Below are positions 7,705-20,341 of a stretch of 64,000 nt of DNA, one piece after another. Source of the DNA: Malaya genurostris (taxonomy: Eukaryota; Arthropoda; Insecta; Diptera; Culicidae); the NCBI RefSeq assembly GCF_030247185.1, contig NC_080571.1, positions 161,420,352 through 161,484,351 of the forward strand, in the 5' to 3' direction. The notes beneath the pieces were generated by a model that saw only the letters and a program-made list of their open reading frames with translations, ran no database searches and was not told where the DNA came from. Each line of letters opens with the position of its first letter. Position 1 is the first letter of the stretch. The translations under genes and the position numbers were made by a program.

Positions 7705-9442
7705 CGATGATGATTAAAATTATTTAGTTGCTCTCCGAAATTCACTAAATAACCGGAAAAGACACAAAAATAAAATCTGTAGAATTATTCCACAACAATT
7801 TTAAACTGTTTGTTTATTTATTCTGGTGCTCCTTGGTAACTAGTTCATAGCAACCTAAACAGCGTTGCTCGAAAAGTTAGTTTTTGTCATTTTCAAGGGG
7901 TCGCTATATTTATGGTAACTGGTGGTAAATCGCTCACGAACACTTTTTATTCCGATTTTTCTTCGGAGTGTCTGGTCGTGTCGTCGGTGAGTCGCTCAAC
8001 ACAAACGGTGTTGTGTCTGCAAAAACCGGAATGATAAACTCCGTGTTGTGCTTTAGAATGAAACCGAATATGCTCAAATGTCATTTCTGAGGAATAAGTG
8101 TATGATTGGTGCCTGAGCATAACTGACGTTTAGTTGAAACAGCTTAATAAAATTTTTCTAAAACACTCAATTTTGAATAATTGATTTTTGCAACTTTATT
8201 AACTAAAGTATTCAACATATTCTATTTGAGAAAAATAATAACATACAGAAGTATCCAAAGATTGGGTGCTATTCTCAACCAACATAATCAATATTCTCGT
8301 CCATATCACACTTCGTGATTTCAGGCTTTCTCTTTGTATCATCCAGTGATTGTTTAATGTACTCGTATACTTTCCGCATTGACAGAATTTAAAAACAAAT
8401 TGAACTTAAATCCTATTGAAATCAATAATTTTGAAGATGACCCGAAAAATAAAATATCAAATGTCAAGCTACATTGTTACCGACGATACTGACAACACTT
8501 TTTCTACCACCCTGCAGTAATCTTGATTTCAACAACTTGTACTTGCTTATGTCAGTTTCAACCAATCACGAGCTGGTCCGAAATTGGTCCTAATGCACCG
8601 TTTACACTTCTGCTGGCTGCCAGCATGCTGGTGTCAGAGTACTGCCCTCTTAGGAAAAAAACGTTCAACTGTGGTCCAATGATACAAAGTATTAGACCAA
8701 CGAAGGACCACCGTTGAACGTTTTTTTCCTAGGAGGGCAGTACACTGACACCAGCATGCTGGCAGCCAGCAGAAGTGTAAACGGGGCATTAGGACCAATT
8801 TCGGACCAGCTCGTGATTGGTTGAAACTGACATAAGCAAGTACAAGTTGTTGAAATCAAGATTACTGCAGGGTGGTAGAAAAAGTGTTGTCAGTATCGTC
8901 GGTAACAATGTAGCTTGACATTTGATATTTTATTTTTCGGGTCATCTTCAAAATTAACAATTGTCAGGTCCTGTCCTAGTTCCTTACTAACAATTGTTTG
9001 TTGGCATGGAACACGAAAGGCGAAACTTACGTAAACAAATGGCTTATGAATGACTGTTTCACCCTTTATACACTAAGGTCTTTTTTTATGTGATCTTTTT
9101 TATGCGGCTTTTTTATGCGAAATATCAGGGTGTCAAGATCCCACGCATACAAAAAACGCAGAAGGAAAACCGCTTAACTCTGGAACTTTGCATAAAAAAA
9201 CATATACAAGGAAATTTTTACTGGGCTTTATGTTCCAGAGCAAATAATAAGGTTTCACCACTTAAATTCTGAGGGCAAAAAGCGTACAAATCTGGTGTTA
9301 AAATCCAGTCAAATATGTTTAATCTGATATTGGTTTAATCTGGCAACAGATCTGGTTATTTAGCCTGCAGACACAGTCTGGTGGCCGTAAGTTGAACCGA
9401 ACTTGGCGCGGGAAATTGACTTACATGTAGTGTTCACACTAT

Positions 9443-9600
9443 TGCTGGTTGCCAGCATGCTGGTAACAGTGTACTGCACTCTTAGAAAAAAAAAAACGTT
9501 CAACAGTGGTCTTTCTTTGATCTAATAAGTTGGTCCACAGTTGAACGTTTTTTATTAAGAGGGCAGTACACTGGCACCATCATACTGGCAGCAAGCAGAA
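9443..9600. repeat. Second, shorter hairpin (B and C units)
   Basis: Arms run from TTGCTGGTTGCCAGCATGCT inward to GTTCAACAGTGGTC, mirrored by GTTGAACG and CAGTACACTGGCACCATCAT. Related in sequence to the larger palindrome. Its right arm includes TTAA, which is the insertion site of the TTAA element in C2 and C3. A units have lost most of it. Confidence 0.65.
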
Positions 9601-9689
9601 GAGTAAACGGGGCAATATCAAATCAAAGGGAGAGTGAAAGGTGAGCGAATTTCTCGAGTCTGGTAGGTTCTGAATGATTTGATGCTAAT

Positions 9690-10040
9690 ATAATTCCCGC
9701 TTTAGGTGTGCTAATGTCACCAGCTCGGAACAACTTCTCGCGCCCACTCTGTCTGCAGCAGAGATGCCAGATTTTTTCATAGGAAATTTGTATTACTCTG
9801 AATAAAAAATCTGTATTCCACTAATAAAATTAAATATCGACAATAAAATAAACATAATAATATAATATAATTCCCCTTTAGGTGTGCTAATGTCACCAGC
9901 TCGGAACAACTTCTCGCGCCCACTCTGTCTGCAGCAGAGATGCCAGATTTTTTCATAGGAAATTTGTCTTACTCTGAATAAAAAATCTGTATTCCACGAA
10001 TAAAATTAAATATCGACAATAAAATAAACATGATGGCTGT
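9690..10040 (+). repeat. Local tandem duplication in B1
   Basis: The stretch from AATATAATTCCCGCTTTAGG through the AATAAACAT region occurs twice in a row, the second time as AATATAATTCCCCTTTAGG. B2 has the same arrangement near 39,695-39,990 with a slightly different junction. Confidence 0.7.
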
Positions 10041-10240
10041 AGAATTGTATATTCGATGAGCAATAATTCTTTCCATCTGTCTGTAAGAACATTAAGATCA
10101 AATTCCGCAAAAGGCATTTTATGCCGAGACTGCTTCTTGTCACTAATACTAATAGTTTGCTCATACGAAAAAGCTTTTAAGCCTCTTTGGAAATCCGTTT
10201 TAAGGTAGCGCTTCGCCGTGGTCAGGTCGAAGCAAGACAA
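9953..10240 (-). pseudogene. MAKRY open frame, copy in B1
   Basis: 95 codons, same as A1 apart from a few substitutions (KTDFQRG, FDLNVL). Confidence 0.3.
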
Positions 10241-10894
10241 CTCACTGCTTCCTCTTGCTTTGTCGCCGAAATTTCACCCTAAATTGCAAATTTCTAAAAT
10301 ACTAACCCAATTCACGAAAAATCAAAAACATACGATTGTAGGTAAATGATTTTACTATGCATTTGGCGAAAAATATCAGTTAGAAAGTATTTCTTTCGCG
10401 AGATTTCGTTCGAGTTTTGTTAAAATTTGGTTTTCTTTTTTCCTTTTCTCGCTATAAACAACTCGCATATGTAGGGATGTGCTACGTTTTCAACAAAGCG
10501 TCAAAGCTAGTAGCGATGAAAATTATTACTGATTTCTGGTTCTACTGAAACATGAATAGAAATTATTTTACAAAGTAGTAACACTTACATTTTCTACTCA
10601 TCATTTCACGTAGGTTTTAATAGACTTTAAAAGCTGTTTTATACATAATCCAGTAAAAGATACGTGTTTCATAGGTAAAATGTAACATCTATCACATTCA
10701 TCTATCAGTTCGTATCAAATTTAGATACCAGAAAATTACTATTTTATATATTGGTTGAAGTCGAAAGGGAGATGCCAGATCTTGATATAAATCTATGAAA
10801 TGAAAAATGCCATGAAATATAAAACATTTATATCAAAAAATTGTCATAAAATTATAATGGCTTAAAAAGCAACTAATAACGTCGTGGTATCTCA

Positions 10895-11215
10895 AATCGA
10901 CAAGCCTCCAGAAATCGTTTATGTTGTCACTGCCATCCAACCGAAGCCGCAGTCAAGATCCAAGAACTCCCACAACACTACCGATGCAGGTTGAAGTCGC
11001 ATTACATGGTTCCAGTGTCTCTAGCTTCATACCGACGGCCTGTTTGAAGCATTCGGCAGGAGCGGGTAAACTTCCGGACTCACGCAGGCACTCGGTCCAG
11101 TTGAACACATGGAAACTTTCATACTGGAATGGTCCGGTCGATGGAGTAAAAAATTGTAATTAAATAATTCGCAAATATTTACACTACTTACACTTCGAGG
11201 GCCACTGCTCGCCAT
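10895..11215 (-). pseudogene. Scm-like MBT fragment, copy in B1
   Basis: Same as A1, but a short insertion (GGTCCGGTCGATGG instead of GGTCGATGG) before PFQ shifts the frame, so the MBT part is out of frame with the MASSG exon unless the putative intron is spliced. Confidence 0.8.
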
Positions 11216-12254
11216 TTTCAAAATCGAGTTTTTTACACTGGAAATTCACGTAGATTGTTTGACGTTTGGTCAATTCACGTAAACCTTATGTGATGACTCT
11301 ATTCATTTTAGGGGATGTTCGTATAACATTCATTTTCTTCACGTAAAACATGCAATTTGACATTTGAAACCATTCTACACGCTTAGAAAAAGTTACTCAA
11401 AGTTTGAGTACTAGTTACTCATTTTCAAATGATACATGGAAACGTCAAAAATTGAGTAGTTATCATCAATGATATTGAGTAACTCCTACTCTAAATTTGA
11501 GTTTAACGCATTAACTCGTTTTTTTTGTTACTATTCCCAAGATCAGTCTAAAAGTTGTAATAACCATTTGTAACAACAGGTTGTATATTTTGTTAGTGAG
11601 ATCGCGTATTTCGAGGGTGAGTCGCTCAACACAAACGGTGTTGTGTCTGCAAAAACCGGAATGATAAACTCCGTGTTGTGCTTTAGAATGAAACCGAATA
11701 TGCTGAAATGTCATTTCTGAGGAATAAGTGTATGATTGGTGCCTGAGCATAACTGACATGTATGTTAATGTGAAATAAAATTTCATTCAAAATTTGAGTG
11801 ATAGTTACTCTATTTTTGGTACATGTACAAATAAAGTATTACTCAGTAAATAAGTAGATTTTACCCAAATATCGTTTCCAGTGGAAGAACTCAAATTTGA
11901 GTAACTTCGGAGTTACTCTAAATTAGAGTTGTTCCACTTTTTCTGTAGATGAGTGAGATCTTACTCATTTTTGAGTAACTATTTTTAAGCGTGTTTTTAT
12001 TTGAGTGTATGATTTTTCAAATGAAGTTGCCCGTATTCATAAGAAATTGTAGAAAAGGTGAAGTAATTAGAAATTTTCCTACCGATTTGACAGCTCTTGC
12101 TGAAAGTATCATCTCTTAACAAGCAGCGCCTCTACATTTCAGTTTTGCGACAATATGTCAATTCCTGAAACCCAGACAAACCCAGATAAATGTTTGAGTA
12201 TTGGTAGGTTTTTGAAAAAATATCCTGGCAACTCTGTTTACACGCAGAGTTATA

Positions 12255-13586
12255 CACTCAAAAAAAAATCACGTTAATTCTACTTGAAAACATACATGAA
12301 TCTCATCCACCCAACTTTTCACATAAATTCTATGGGGTAGATAAATGAATTGTATCGGATTGTTCATATATCATGCATCTTTTTCGATAGGTAAATAATA
12401 TATCACTTGTCCGTTCGATACAACGTGATTTTCATATGTTTTAACAGAACTTCACGTAATAGTTACATGACTTAAACATCTTTATTGAGCATAGGAAAAT
12501 CACATAATAATTACATGAAATGGTACATGATTGTATAGTATATAAAACTCAGTTAAAACTAACATTAAAAAGGCATTTATTTGCAGAATGCATTTCTAAC
12601 GGATCGCTTGTTATTTTACATCTATTTACATATTAATGGTTACATCATCAACCTTAACGAATAGTAACTCAATGAAATTAAACTTATACTTAACTCTAAG
12701 TATAAACTCATTATCTACATTTAAAACTATTGTTGGTCGTCGATTAAAATAATCAATACCAGTAATAATGAACCTGATGTTTCAAACGCGACATAGTGCT
12801 CATTTTGACCAATGACTACCCATAATTGCAAAATCAAGTGAAATATTTCATCTAACGATAAAATCTCTGATTTCATAGAGTACAGCTTGATCCGATAAAA
12901 AAAAATATTGCAAACTGTCCTATTTTGTAGTTAATTCCTTTGTAAACAATAGAGTCGACGGTACCGACAGAAGTTTTTCTATTTATGATTTCTGAAAATA
13001 TAAATCAATTAATCAAAAATTCTTACTTCAAACTTGAATTATTTATATACATTTTGTTTTCTCCCGGAAATTATAAGATCGAAAATATTTTCGTATGCTG
13101 TTGGTTCTAAATACTTCCGGAGATTAAGAGCTCGAACAAGCCAATATCGCATTCTACTAAAACTAAACGCAAAATTGTATATACACTAGTTTTGAAACTG
13201 TAGAAGCAAAGTCCGGGCATTACATTCGTTTCGTGGAATTTGGCCTTTCTGTTTCAACAGAGTTCGCAGCCGATTCTTATTGTACATAATCATTGCATGG
13301 CTAGTACTATGGATCCTACTGACACTAAGAATCCTTCCAGGTCAGGGCTGTTTTGAAACTTTACTTACCTTTAAAAACTTCCAATAACGAATGCATTATG
13401 TTCAAGCCTGCCACTAACATGTCAGCCATTTTGAGATTTGAAATTTTCATAGAGCAAATTCACTTAAACTTCGATCATGGGACTCTCCATTTGAAGATTA
13501 TGTGAAAATCACATAGCTTGTACTTGGTTTCCAGATGTCCAGATGAAGCTCTGCATTTACGTGAGTAATCCCATAAAACTAATGTG
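12255..13586 (-). mobile_element. TA-flanked element, copy in C1 (right end deleted)
   Basis: Same family as 732-2049. The left terminus is intact, but the right TIR is gone: sequence passes from ACTAATGTG directly to TCAAAGAAGGGC, which in A units lies beyond the element. Confidence 0.6.
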
Positions 13587-14422
13587 TCAAAGAAGGGCGA
13601 AACTAATATAGATCGCCCTTCCTTACCTAAGACAGCACCAGACAACTGGCTTCTTTTTCCAGAAAAATATTTCTCTTCTTATTCCGGTTTCTCCCTGCTG
13701 TAAATAAAAAAAGCCTCGCGATCACTGTTGCCAGTAGAGATAATTGTTCATTCTGAAAACTTTCTCCCCTTATAACATGTAATTATTTATCATTTGAAAA
13801 CACTTAGACAAATGTTATATCGGTCAAAAATATAGCTCTGGATTCATTTTGATCAGATGTTTGTTTTGAAGAAAACGTTTAGTTGAAACAGCTTAATAAA
13901 ATTTTTCTAAAACACTCAATTTTGAATAATTAATTTTTGCAGCTTTATTAACTAAAGTATTCAACATATTCTATTTGAGAAAAATAATAACATACAGAAG
14001 TATCCAAAGATTGGGTGCTATTCTCAACCAACATAATCAATATTCTCGTCCATATCACACTTCGTGATTTCAGGCTTTCTCTTTGTATCATCCAGTGATT
14101 GTTAAATGTACTCGTATACTTTCCGCATTGACAGAATTTAAAAAAAAATTGAACTTAAATCCTTTTGAAATCAATAATTTTGAAGATGACCCGAAAAATA
14201 AAATATCAAGCAACATTGTTACCGACGATACTGACAACACTTTTTCTACCACCCTGCAGTAATCTTGATTTCAACAACTTGTACTTGCTTATGTCAGTTT
14301 CAACCAATCACGAGCTGGTCCGAAATTGGTCCTAATGCCCCGTTTACACTTCTGCTGGCTGCCAGCATGCTGGTGTCAGTGTACTGCCCTCTTAGGAAAA
14401 AAACGTTCAACTGTGGTCCAAT

Positions 14423-15804
14423 CGACGACACGACCAGGCACTCCGAAGAAAAATCTGAACAAAAAGTGTTCGTGAGTGATTTACCGCCAGTTACCATAAA
14501 TATAGCGACCCCTCGATAATCATGAAAATAATCTTCTTGAGCAACACTGTTTAAGTTGCTATGAACTAGTTACCAAGGAGCGCCAAAATAAATAAACAAA
14601 TCATTTGAGAAAGTTGTCAAACTTTTATATAAAATTAAATTTTGTTTCAACGTTCTTTTTGGATTTCGCCAACCACAATAGTACAATAACCAAATCTGGT
14701 ACTAGAAGTAGTGTTGCGACAGAAAGGCGTCATCCTATATCATTCACAGCTACCCATTAGCTTTATCTGCAGTGTAGTCATCTAACTCATCCATGATGAT
14801 GGTCTTTCTTTTTAGAAATATCCAGTCGAGTTTCCGAAACAAATCACTTTTGCTTAACATACTGTCAACCAACCCGGAAGTTAGTACCAGTCTTCACGAA
14901 ATGAAAATGAGACTTCATTGTTGAATTGTATCCGACACTCTTTACATTCGACTACTTCAACAAGTTCCAGCAGCCTTACGGTAGACCGTAGTTACAGTCT
15001 GTTTTCTGTTTGAGACACAAATAATCAAATTTTTTGAAGGAGACCTGTTTGCACTGGAGGCTTTCGATGTGCACTTCAAAACCTATAATTTCGATCAGAT
15101 CTAATATACTGAGAAATTTGATTCCCGTGCTGTTCAAGTGCCTTTCATATTCATCGAAGTATACACGCACTTTGCGGAGACCTCAAATCACTGAGAGTAG
15201 AAGTAGAGTAGTTTCCAAAATATAACAGGGCATTGTTTCACAACATATATGCTTATTAGCGGAGAGGGTTGAACGATTTGGAATAAGGGGCGAATTGAAA
15301 TGGTTTTACTTTAGAAAGTCATTAGAAAATAACAAATATGCTTTCAATACTAAATTCTGATAATCGGACTAATAAAAAGTTTCGCAATGACGGATTGAAT
15401 GACTGCAAAACTTAACATCATTGAAAAACTCATTTACATAGCAGATAGTCATTATAGATCTAAGTATGGTTACGTTGAACTATTTAATAAACATCCACGA
15501 ATATTAAATTGTCTGAAAGTCATTTTTAATATGTTCGAGCACCAGCAAGCCTTAACGAAGACCTCTATCCGATTAAACTAAATGACAATACCACTCGAGG
15601 CAGTTTGTTTTGTTTACATTTCCCAAGTCTCCAATATGCAGTAACCAAGGTTATGGTAACTGTTATTTAAAATCAATAATCTATCAACTTGTGTTGCCAG
15701 TTTCAATAGTTTTTCAGGCGATTTCGTTTTGACATTACCAGTTACTGAGGGGTAGTTAAATTTGCGATACAGTTTCGATAGACGAGTGGCAGGTCGTGTC
15801 GTCG
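14423..15804 (+). mobile_element. P-like element, different interior (C1)
   Basis: Same termini as the B-unit elements but inverted, 1,382 bp, in the palindrome loop with a 7-bp duplication GTCCAAT (14,416-14,422; 15,805-15,811). About 150-200 bp at each end match the B copies; the middle (about 14,650-15,570) is unrelated to them, so it is either another deletion derivative or a related subfamily. Confidence 0.7.
14880..15220 (-). pseudogene. Decayed coding stretch in the C1 P-like element
   Basis: The minus strand reads RVYFDEYERHLNSTGIKFLS then LDLIEIIGFEVHIESLQCKQ and FDYLCLKQKTDCNYGLP to a stop at 14,976. In the next frame RLLELVEVVECKECRIQF then NNEVSFSFREDWY continues to about 14,880. 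The amino-acid composition looks like degraded protein rather than chance, with CxxC in the second part. Family not recognised. Confidence 0.35.
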
Positions 15805-16029
15805 GTCCAATGATCCAAAGTATTAGACCAACGAAGGACAACCGTTGAACGTTTTTTTTTTCCTAGGAGGGCAGTACACTGACACCAGCATGCTGGCAGC
15901 CAGCAGAAGTGTAAACGAGGCATAAAAGAGGATTAACAATTGTCAGGTCCTGTCCTAGTTCCTTACTAACTATTGTTTGTTGGCATGGAACACGAAAGGC
16001 GAAACTTACATAAAAAACATATACATATA

Positions 16030-16312
16030 CGTAGCACATCCCTACATATGCGAGTTGTTTATAGCGAGAAAAGGAAAAAAGAAAACCAAATTTTAACATA
16101 ACTCGCACGAAATCTCGCGAAAGAAAAGCTTTCTAACTGATATTTTTCGCCAAATGCATAGTAAAATCATTTACCTACAATCGTATGTTTTTGATTTTTC
16201 GTGAATCGGGTTAGTATTTTAGAAATTTGCTATTTAGGGTGAAATTTCGGCGACAAAGCAAGAGGAAGCAGTGAGTTGTCTTGCTTCGACCTGACCACGG
16301 CGAAACGCTACC
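16030..16312 (-). mobile_element. Partial TTAA-type element in C1
   Basis: Only the right portion of the element remains, ending CGAAACGCTACC before TTAA (16,313-16,316). It is joined on the left to ACATATACATATACG, the scar of an internal deletion of about 0.8 kb relative to C2. Confidence 0.6.
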
Positions 16313-16380
16313 TTAAGAGGGCAGTACACTGGCACCATCATACTGGCAGCAAGCAGAAGAGTAAACGGGGCAATAGCAAA

Positions 16381-16823
16381 TCAAAGGGAGAGTGAAAGGT
16401 GAGCGAATTTCTCGAGTCTGGTAGGTTCTGAATGATTTGATGCTAATATAATTCCCGCTTTAGGTGTGCTAATGTCACCAGCTCGGAACAACTTCTCGCG
16501 CCAACTCTGTCTGCAGCAGAGATGCCAGATTTTTTCATAGGAAATTTGTCTTACTCTGAATAAAAAATCTGTATTATCTGCATCCACTAATAAAATTAAA
16601 TATCGACAATAAAATAAACATGATGGCTGTAGAATTGTATATTCGATGAGCAATAATTCTTTCCATCTGTCTGTAAGAACAGAAAGATCAAATTCCGCAT
16701 TTTATGCCGAGACTGCTTCTTGTCACTAATACTAATAGTTTGTTCATACGAAAAAGCTTTTAAGCCTCTTTTGAAATCCGTATTAAGGTAACGCTTCGCC
16801 ATGGTCAGATCGAAGCAAGACAA
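16381..16823 (-). pseudogene. MAKRY open frame, frameshifted copy in C1
   Basis: C-type sequence keeps the ATG in the terminal repeat and the longer downstream part, but loss of bases near 16,700 (GCATTTTATG instead of GCAAAAGGCATTTTATG) splits it into two overlapping frames. Confidence 0.35.
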
Positions 16824-17479
16824 CTCACTGCTTCCTCTTGCTTTGTCGCTGAAATTTCACCCTAAATTGCAAATTTCTAAAATACTAACCCAATTCACGA
16901 AAAATCAAAAACATAGTAAATGATTTTACTATGCATTTGGCGAAAAATATCAGTTAGAAAGCTTTTCTTTCGCGAGATTTCGTGCGAGTTTTGTTAAAAT
17001 TTGGTTTTCATTTTTCCTTTTCTCGCTATAAACAACTCGCTTATGTAGGGATGTGCTACGTTTTCAACAAAGCGTCAAAGCTAGTAGCGATGAAAATCAT
17101 TACTGATTTCTGGTTCTACTGAAACATGAATAGAAATTATTTTACAAAGTAGTAACACTTACATTTTCTACTCATCATTTCACGTAGGTTTTAATGGACT
17201 GGCATTTAAAAGCTGTTTTATACATAATCCAGTAAAATATACGTGTTTCATAGGTAAAATGTAATGTACTGTTCATTTCACTATCATCTATCAGTTCGTA
17301 TCAAATTTAGATACCAGAAAATTACTATTTTATATATTGGTTGAAGTCGAAAGGGAGATGCCAGATCTTGATATAAATCTATGAAATGAAAAATGCCATG
17401 AAATATAAAACATTTATATCAAAAAATTGTCATACAATTATAATGGCTTAAAAAGCAACTAATAACGTCGTGGTATCTC

Positions 17480-17796
17480 AAATCGACAAGCCTCCAGAAA
17501 TCGTTTATGTTGTCACTGCCATCCAACCGAAGCCGCAGTCAAGATCCAAGAACTCCCACAACACTACCGATGCAGGTTGAAGTCGCATTACATGGTTCCA
17601 GTGTCTCTAGCTTCACACCGACGGCCTGTTTGAAGCATTCGGCAGGAGCGGGTAAACTTCCGGACTCACGCAGGCACTCGGTCCAGTTAAACACATGGAA
17701 ACTTTCATACTGGAATGGTCGATGGAGTAAAAAATTGTAATTAAATAACTCGCAAATATTTACACTACTTACACTTCGAGGGCCACTGCTCGCCAT
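17480..17796 (-). pseudogene. Scm-like MBT fragment, copy in C1
   Basis: Translation identical to A1 over MASSG to GVLGS, with the same in-frame TGA and the same internal deletion. Confidence 0.85.
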
Positions 17797-18963
17797 TTTC
17801 AAAATCGAGTTTTTTACACTGGAAATTCACGTAGATTGTTTGACGTTTGGTCAATTCACGTAAACCTTATGTGATGACTCTATTTATTTTAGGGGATGTT
17901 CGTATAACATTCATTTTCGTCACGTAAAATATTCAATTTGACATTTGAAACCATTCTACACGCTTAGAAAAAGTTACTCAAAGTTTGAGTACTAGTTACT
18001 CATATTCAAATGATACATGGAAACGTCAAAAATTGAGTAGTTATCATCAATGATATTGAGTAACTCCTACTCTAAATTTGAGTTTAACGCATTAACTCGT
18101 TTTTTTTTTGTTACTATTCGCAAGATCAGTCTAAAAGTTGTAATAACCATTTGTAACAACAGGTTGTATATTTTGTTAGTGAGATCGCGTATTTCGAGGG
18201 TGAGTCGCTCAACACAAACGGTGTTGTGTCTGCAATAACCGGAATGATAAACTCCGTGTTGTGCTTTAGAATGAAACCGAATATGCTCAAATGTCATTTC
18301 TGAGGAATAAGTGTATGATTGGTGCCTGAGCATAACTGACATGTATGTTAATTTGCGATTGACACACTACTCCAAGCAACCACCACTTGATATAGTATTG
18401 AGTTCAATTACTTAATATTTACACTATTACTTACAATACACTTAGAAAAGGAGCAATTTTTTTGCAAATTTGGTATATGTGAAATAAAATTTCACTCAAA
18501 ATTTGAGTAATAGTTACTCTATTTTTGGTACATGTACAAATAAAGTATTACTCAGTAAATGAGTAGATTTTACCCAAATATCGTTTCCAGTGGAAGAACT
18601 CAAATTTGAGTAACTTCGGAGTTACTCTAAATTAGAGTTGTTCCACTTTTTCTGTAGATGAGTGAGATCTTACTCATTTTTGAGTAACTATTTTTAAGCG
18701 TGTTTTTATTTGAGTGTATGATTTTTCAAATGAAGTTGCCCGTATTCATAAGAAATTGAAGAAAAGGTGAAGTAATTAGAAATTTTCCTACCGATTTGAC
18801 AGCTCTTGCTGAAAGTATCATCTCTTAACAAGCAGCGCCTCTACATTTCAGTTTTGCGACAATATGTCAATTCCTGAAACCCAGACAAACCCAGATAAAT
18901 GTTTGAGTATTGGTAGGTTTTTGAAAAAATATCCTGGCAACTCTGTTTACACGCAGAGTTATA

Positions 18964-20341
18964 CACTCAAAAAAGAAATCACGTTAATTCTACTTGAAAA
19001 CATACATGAATCTCATCCACCCAACTTTTCACATAAATTCTATGGGGTAGATAAATGAATTGTATCTGATTGTTCATATATCATGCATCTTATTCAATAG
19101 GTAAATAATATATCACTTGTCCGTTGAATACAACGTGATTTTCATATGTGTTAACAGAACTTCACGTAATAGTTACATGACTTAAACATCTTTATTAAGC
19201 ATAGGAAAATCACATAATAATTACATGAAATGGTACATGATTGTATAGTATATAAAACTCAGTTAAAACTAACATTAAAAAGGCATTTATTTGCAGAATG
19301 CATTTCTAACGGATCGCTTGTTATTTTACATCTATTTACATATTAATGGTTACATCATCGACCTTAACGAATAGTAACTCAATGAAGTTAAACTTATACT
19401 TAGCTCTAAGTATAAACTCATTATCTACATTTAAAACTATTGTTGGTCGTCGATTAAAATAATCAATACCAGTAATAATGAACCTGATGTTTCAATCGCG
19501 ACATAGTGCTCATTTTGACCAATGACTACCCATAATTGCAATATCAAGTGAAATATTTCATCTAACGATAAAATCTCTGATTTCATAGAGTACAGCTTGA
19601 TCCAATAAAAAAATTATGACAAACTGTCCTATTTTGTAGTTAATTCCTTTGTAAACAATAGAGTCGGCGGTACCGACAGAAGTTTTTCTATTTATGATTT
19701 CTGAAAATATAAATCAATTAATCAAAAATTCTTACTTCAAACTTGAATTACATTTTGTTTTCTCCCGGAAATTATAAGATCGAAAATATTTTCGTATGCT
19801 GTTGGTTCTAAATACTTCCGGAGATCAAGAGCTCGAACAAGCAAATATCGCATTCTACTAAAACTAAGCGCAAAATTGTATATTGAGTACTACACTAGTT
19901 TTGAAACTGTAGAAGCAAAGTCCGGGCATTACATTCGTTTCGTGGAATTTGGCTTTTCTGTTTCAACAGACTTCGCAGCCGATTCTTATTGTACATATTC
20001 ATTGCATGGCTAGTACTATGGATCCTACTGACACTAAGAATCCTTCCAGATCAGGGCTGTTTTGAAACTTTACTTACCTTTAAAAACTTCCAATAACGAA
20101 TGCATTATGTTCAAGCCTGCCACCAACATGTCAGCCATTTTGAGATTTGAAATTTTCTTAGAGCAAATTCACTTAAACTTCGATCATGGGACTCTCCATT
20201 TGAAGATTATGTGAAAATCACATAGCTTGTACTTGGTTTCCAGATGTTATTCATAGACATCACGTAGAATATCAAATAAAAATGAAGCACTGCATTTACG
20301 TGAGTAATCCCATAAAACTAGTGTAATTTATTTTTTGAATG
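18964..20341 (-). mobile_element. TA-flanked element, copy in A2
   Basis: 1,378 bp, same ends and coding remnants as 732-2049, including the MADML first exon with its GTAAGT donor. The right terminus has GAATG instead of GAGTG. TA lies on both sides. Confidence 0.6.

Larger units (their letters stand above)
6196..7986 (-). mobile_element. P-like element with THAP exon (B1)
   Basis: Ends are CGACGACACGACCTGCCACT and, inward from the right, CGACGACACGACCAGACACT. A 7-bp duplication GTGAGTC lies at 6189-6195 and 7987-7993; sister units have a single GTGAGTC at the empty site (near 18,200). 1,791 bp. On the minus strand it carries a THAP-type first exon and a second exon pair. A THAP domain with a 7-8-bp duplication is typical of the P superfamily, which is why I place it there. 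No full transposase remains. Confidence 0.7.
5321..11377 (+). repeat. Array unit B1
   Basis: Subtype B. It carries two insertions missing from A and C units (5402-6026 and 6196-7986). It also lacks about 2.26 kb found in A units: at 8127/8128 the sequence jumps from the point matching about 111 to the point matching about 2377 of unit A1. The palindrome, MAKRY frame and MBT fragment are kept. Near-identical to unit B2. Confidence 0.9.
11378..17958 (+). repeat. Array unit C1
   Basis: Subtype C. Diagnostic features shared with 23,620-29,743: a deletion joining TATGTTAAT to GTGAAATAAAA near 11,770, a shortened right palindrome arm near 15,920, and remains of the TTAA-flanked element near 16,030-16,312. 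Private feature: a P-like element at 14,423-15,804 sits in the palindrome loop. Confidence 0.9.

Noticed and set aside
8523..8717. Open frame ISTTCTCLCQFQPITS, repeated on both strands
   Set aside because: It lies in palindrome arms, so the same peptide appears on both strands and runs through the hairpin. No sign of a real gene.
17959..18702. A third TA element bounded by CACGCTTAGAAAAAG and TTTTTAAGCGTG
   Set aside because: The ends do match as inverted repeats, but TA is found on the left side only and the span includes other elements, so limits cannot be confirmed. Kept only as the unit border marker.
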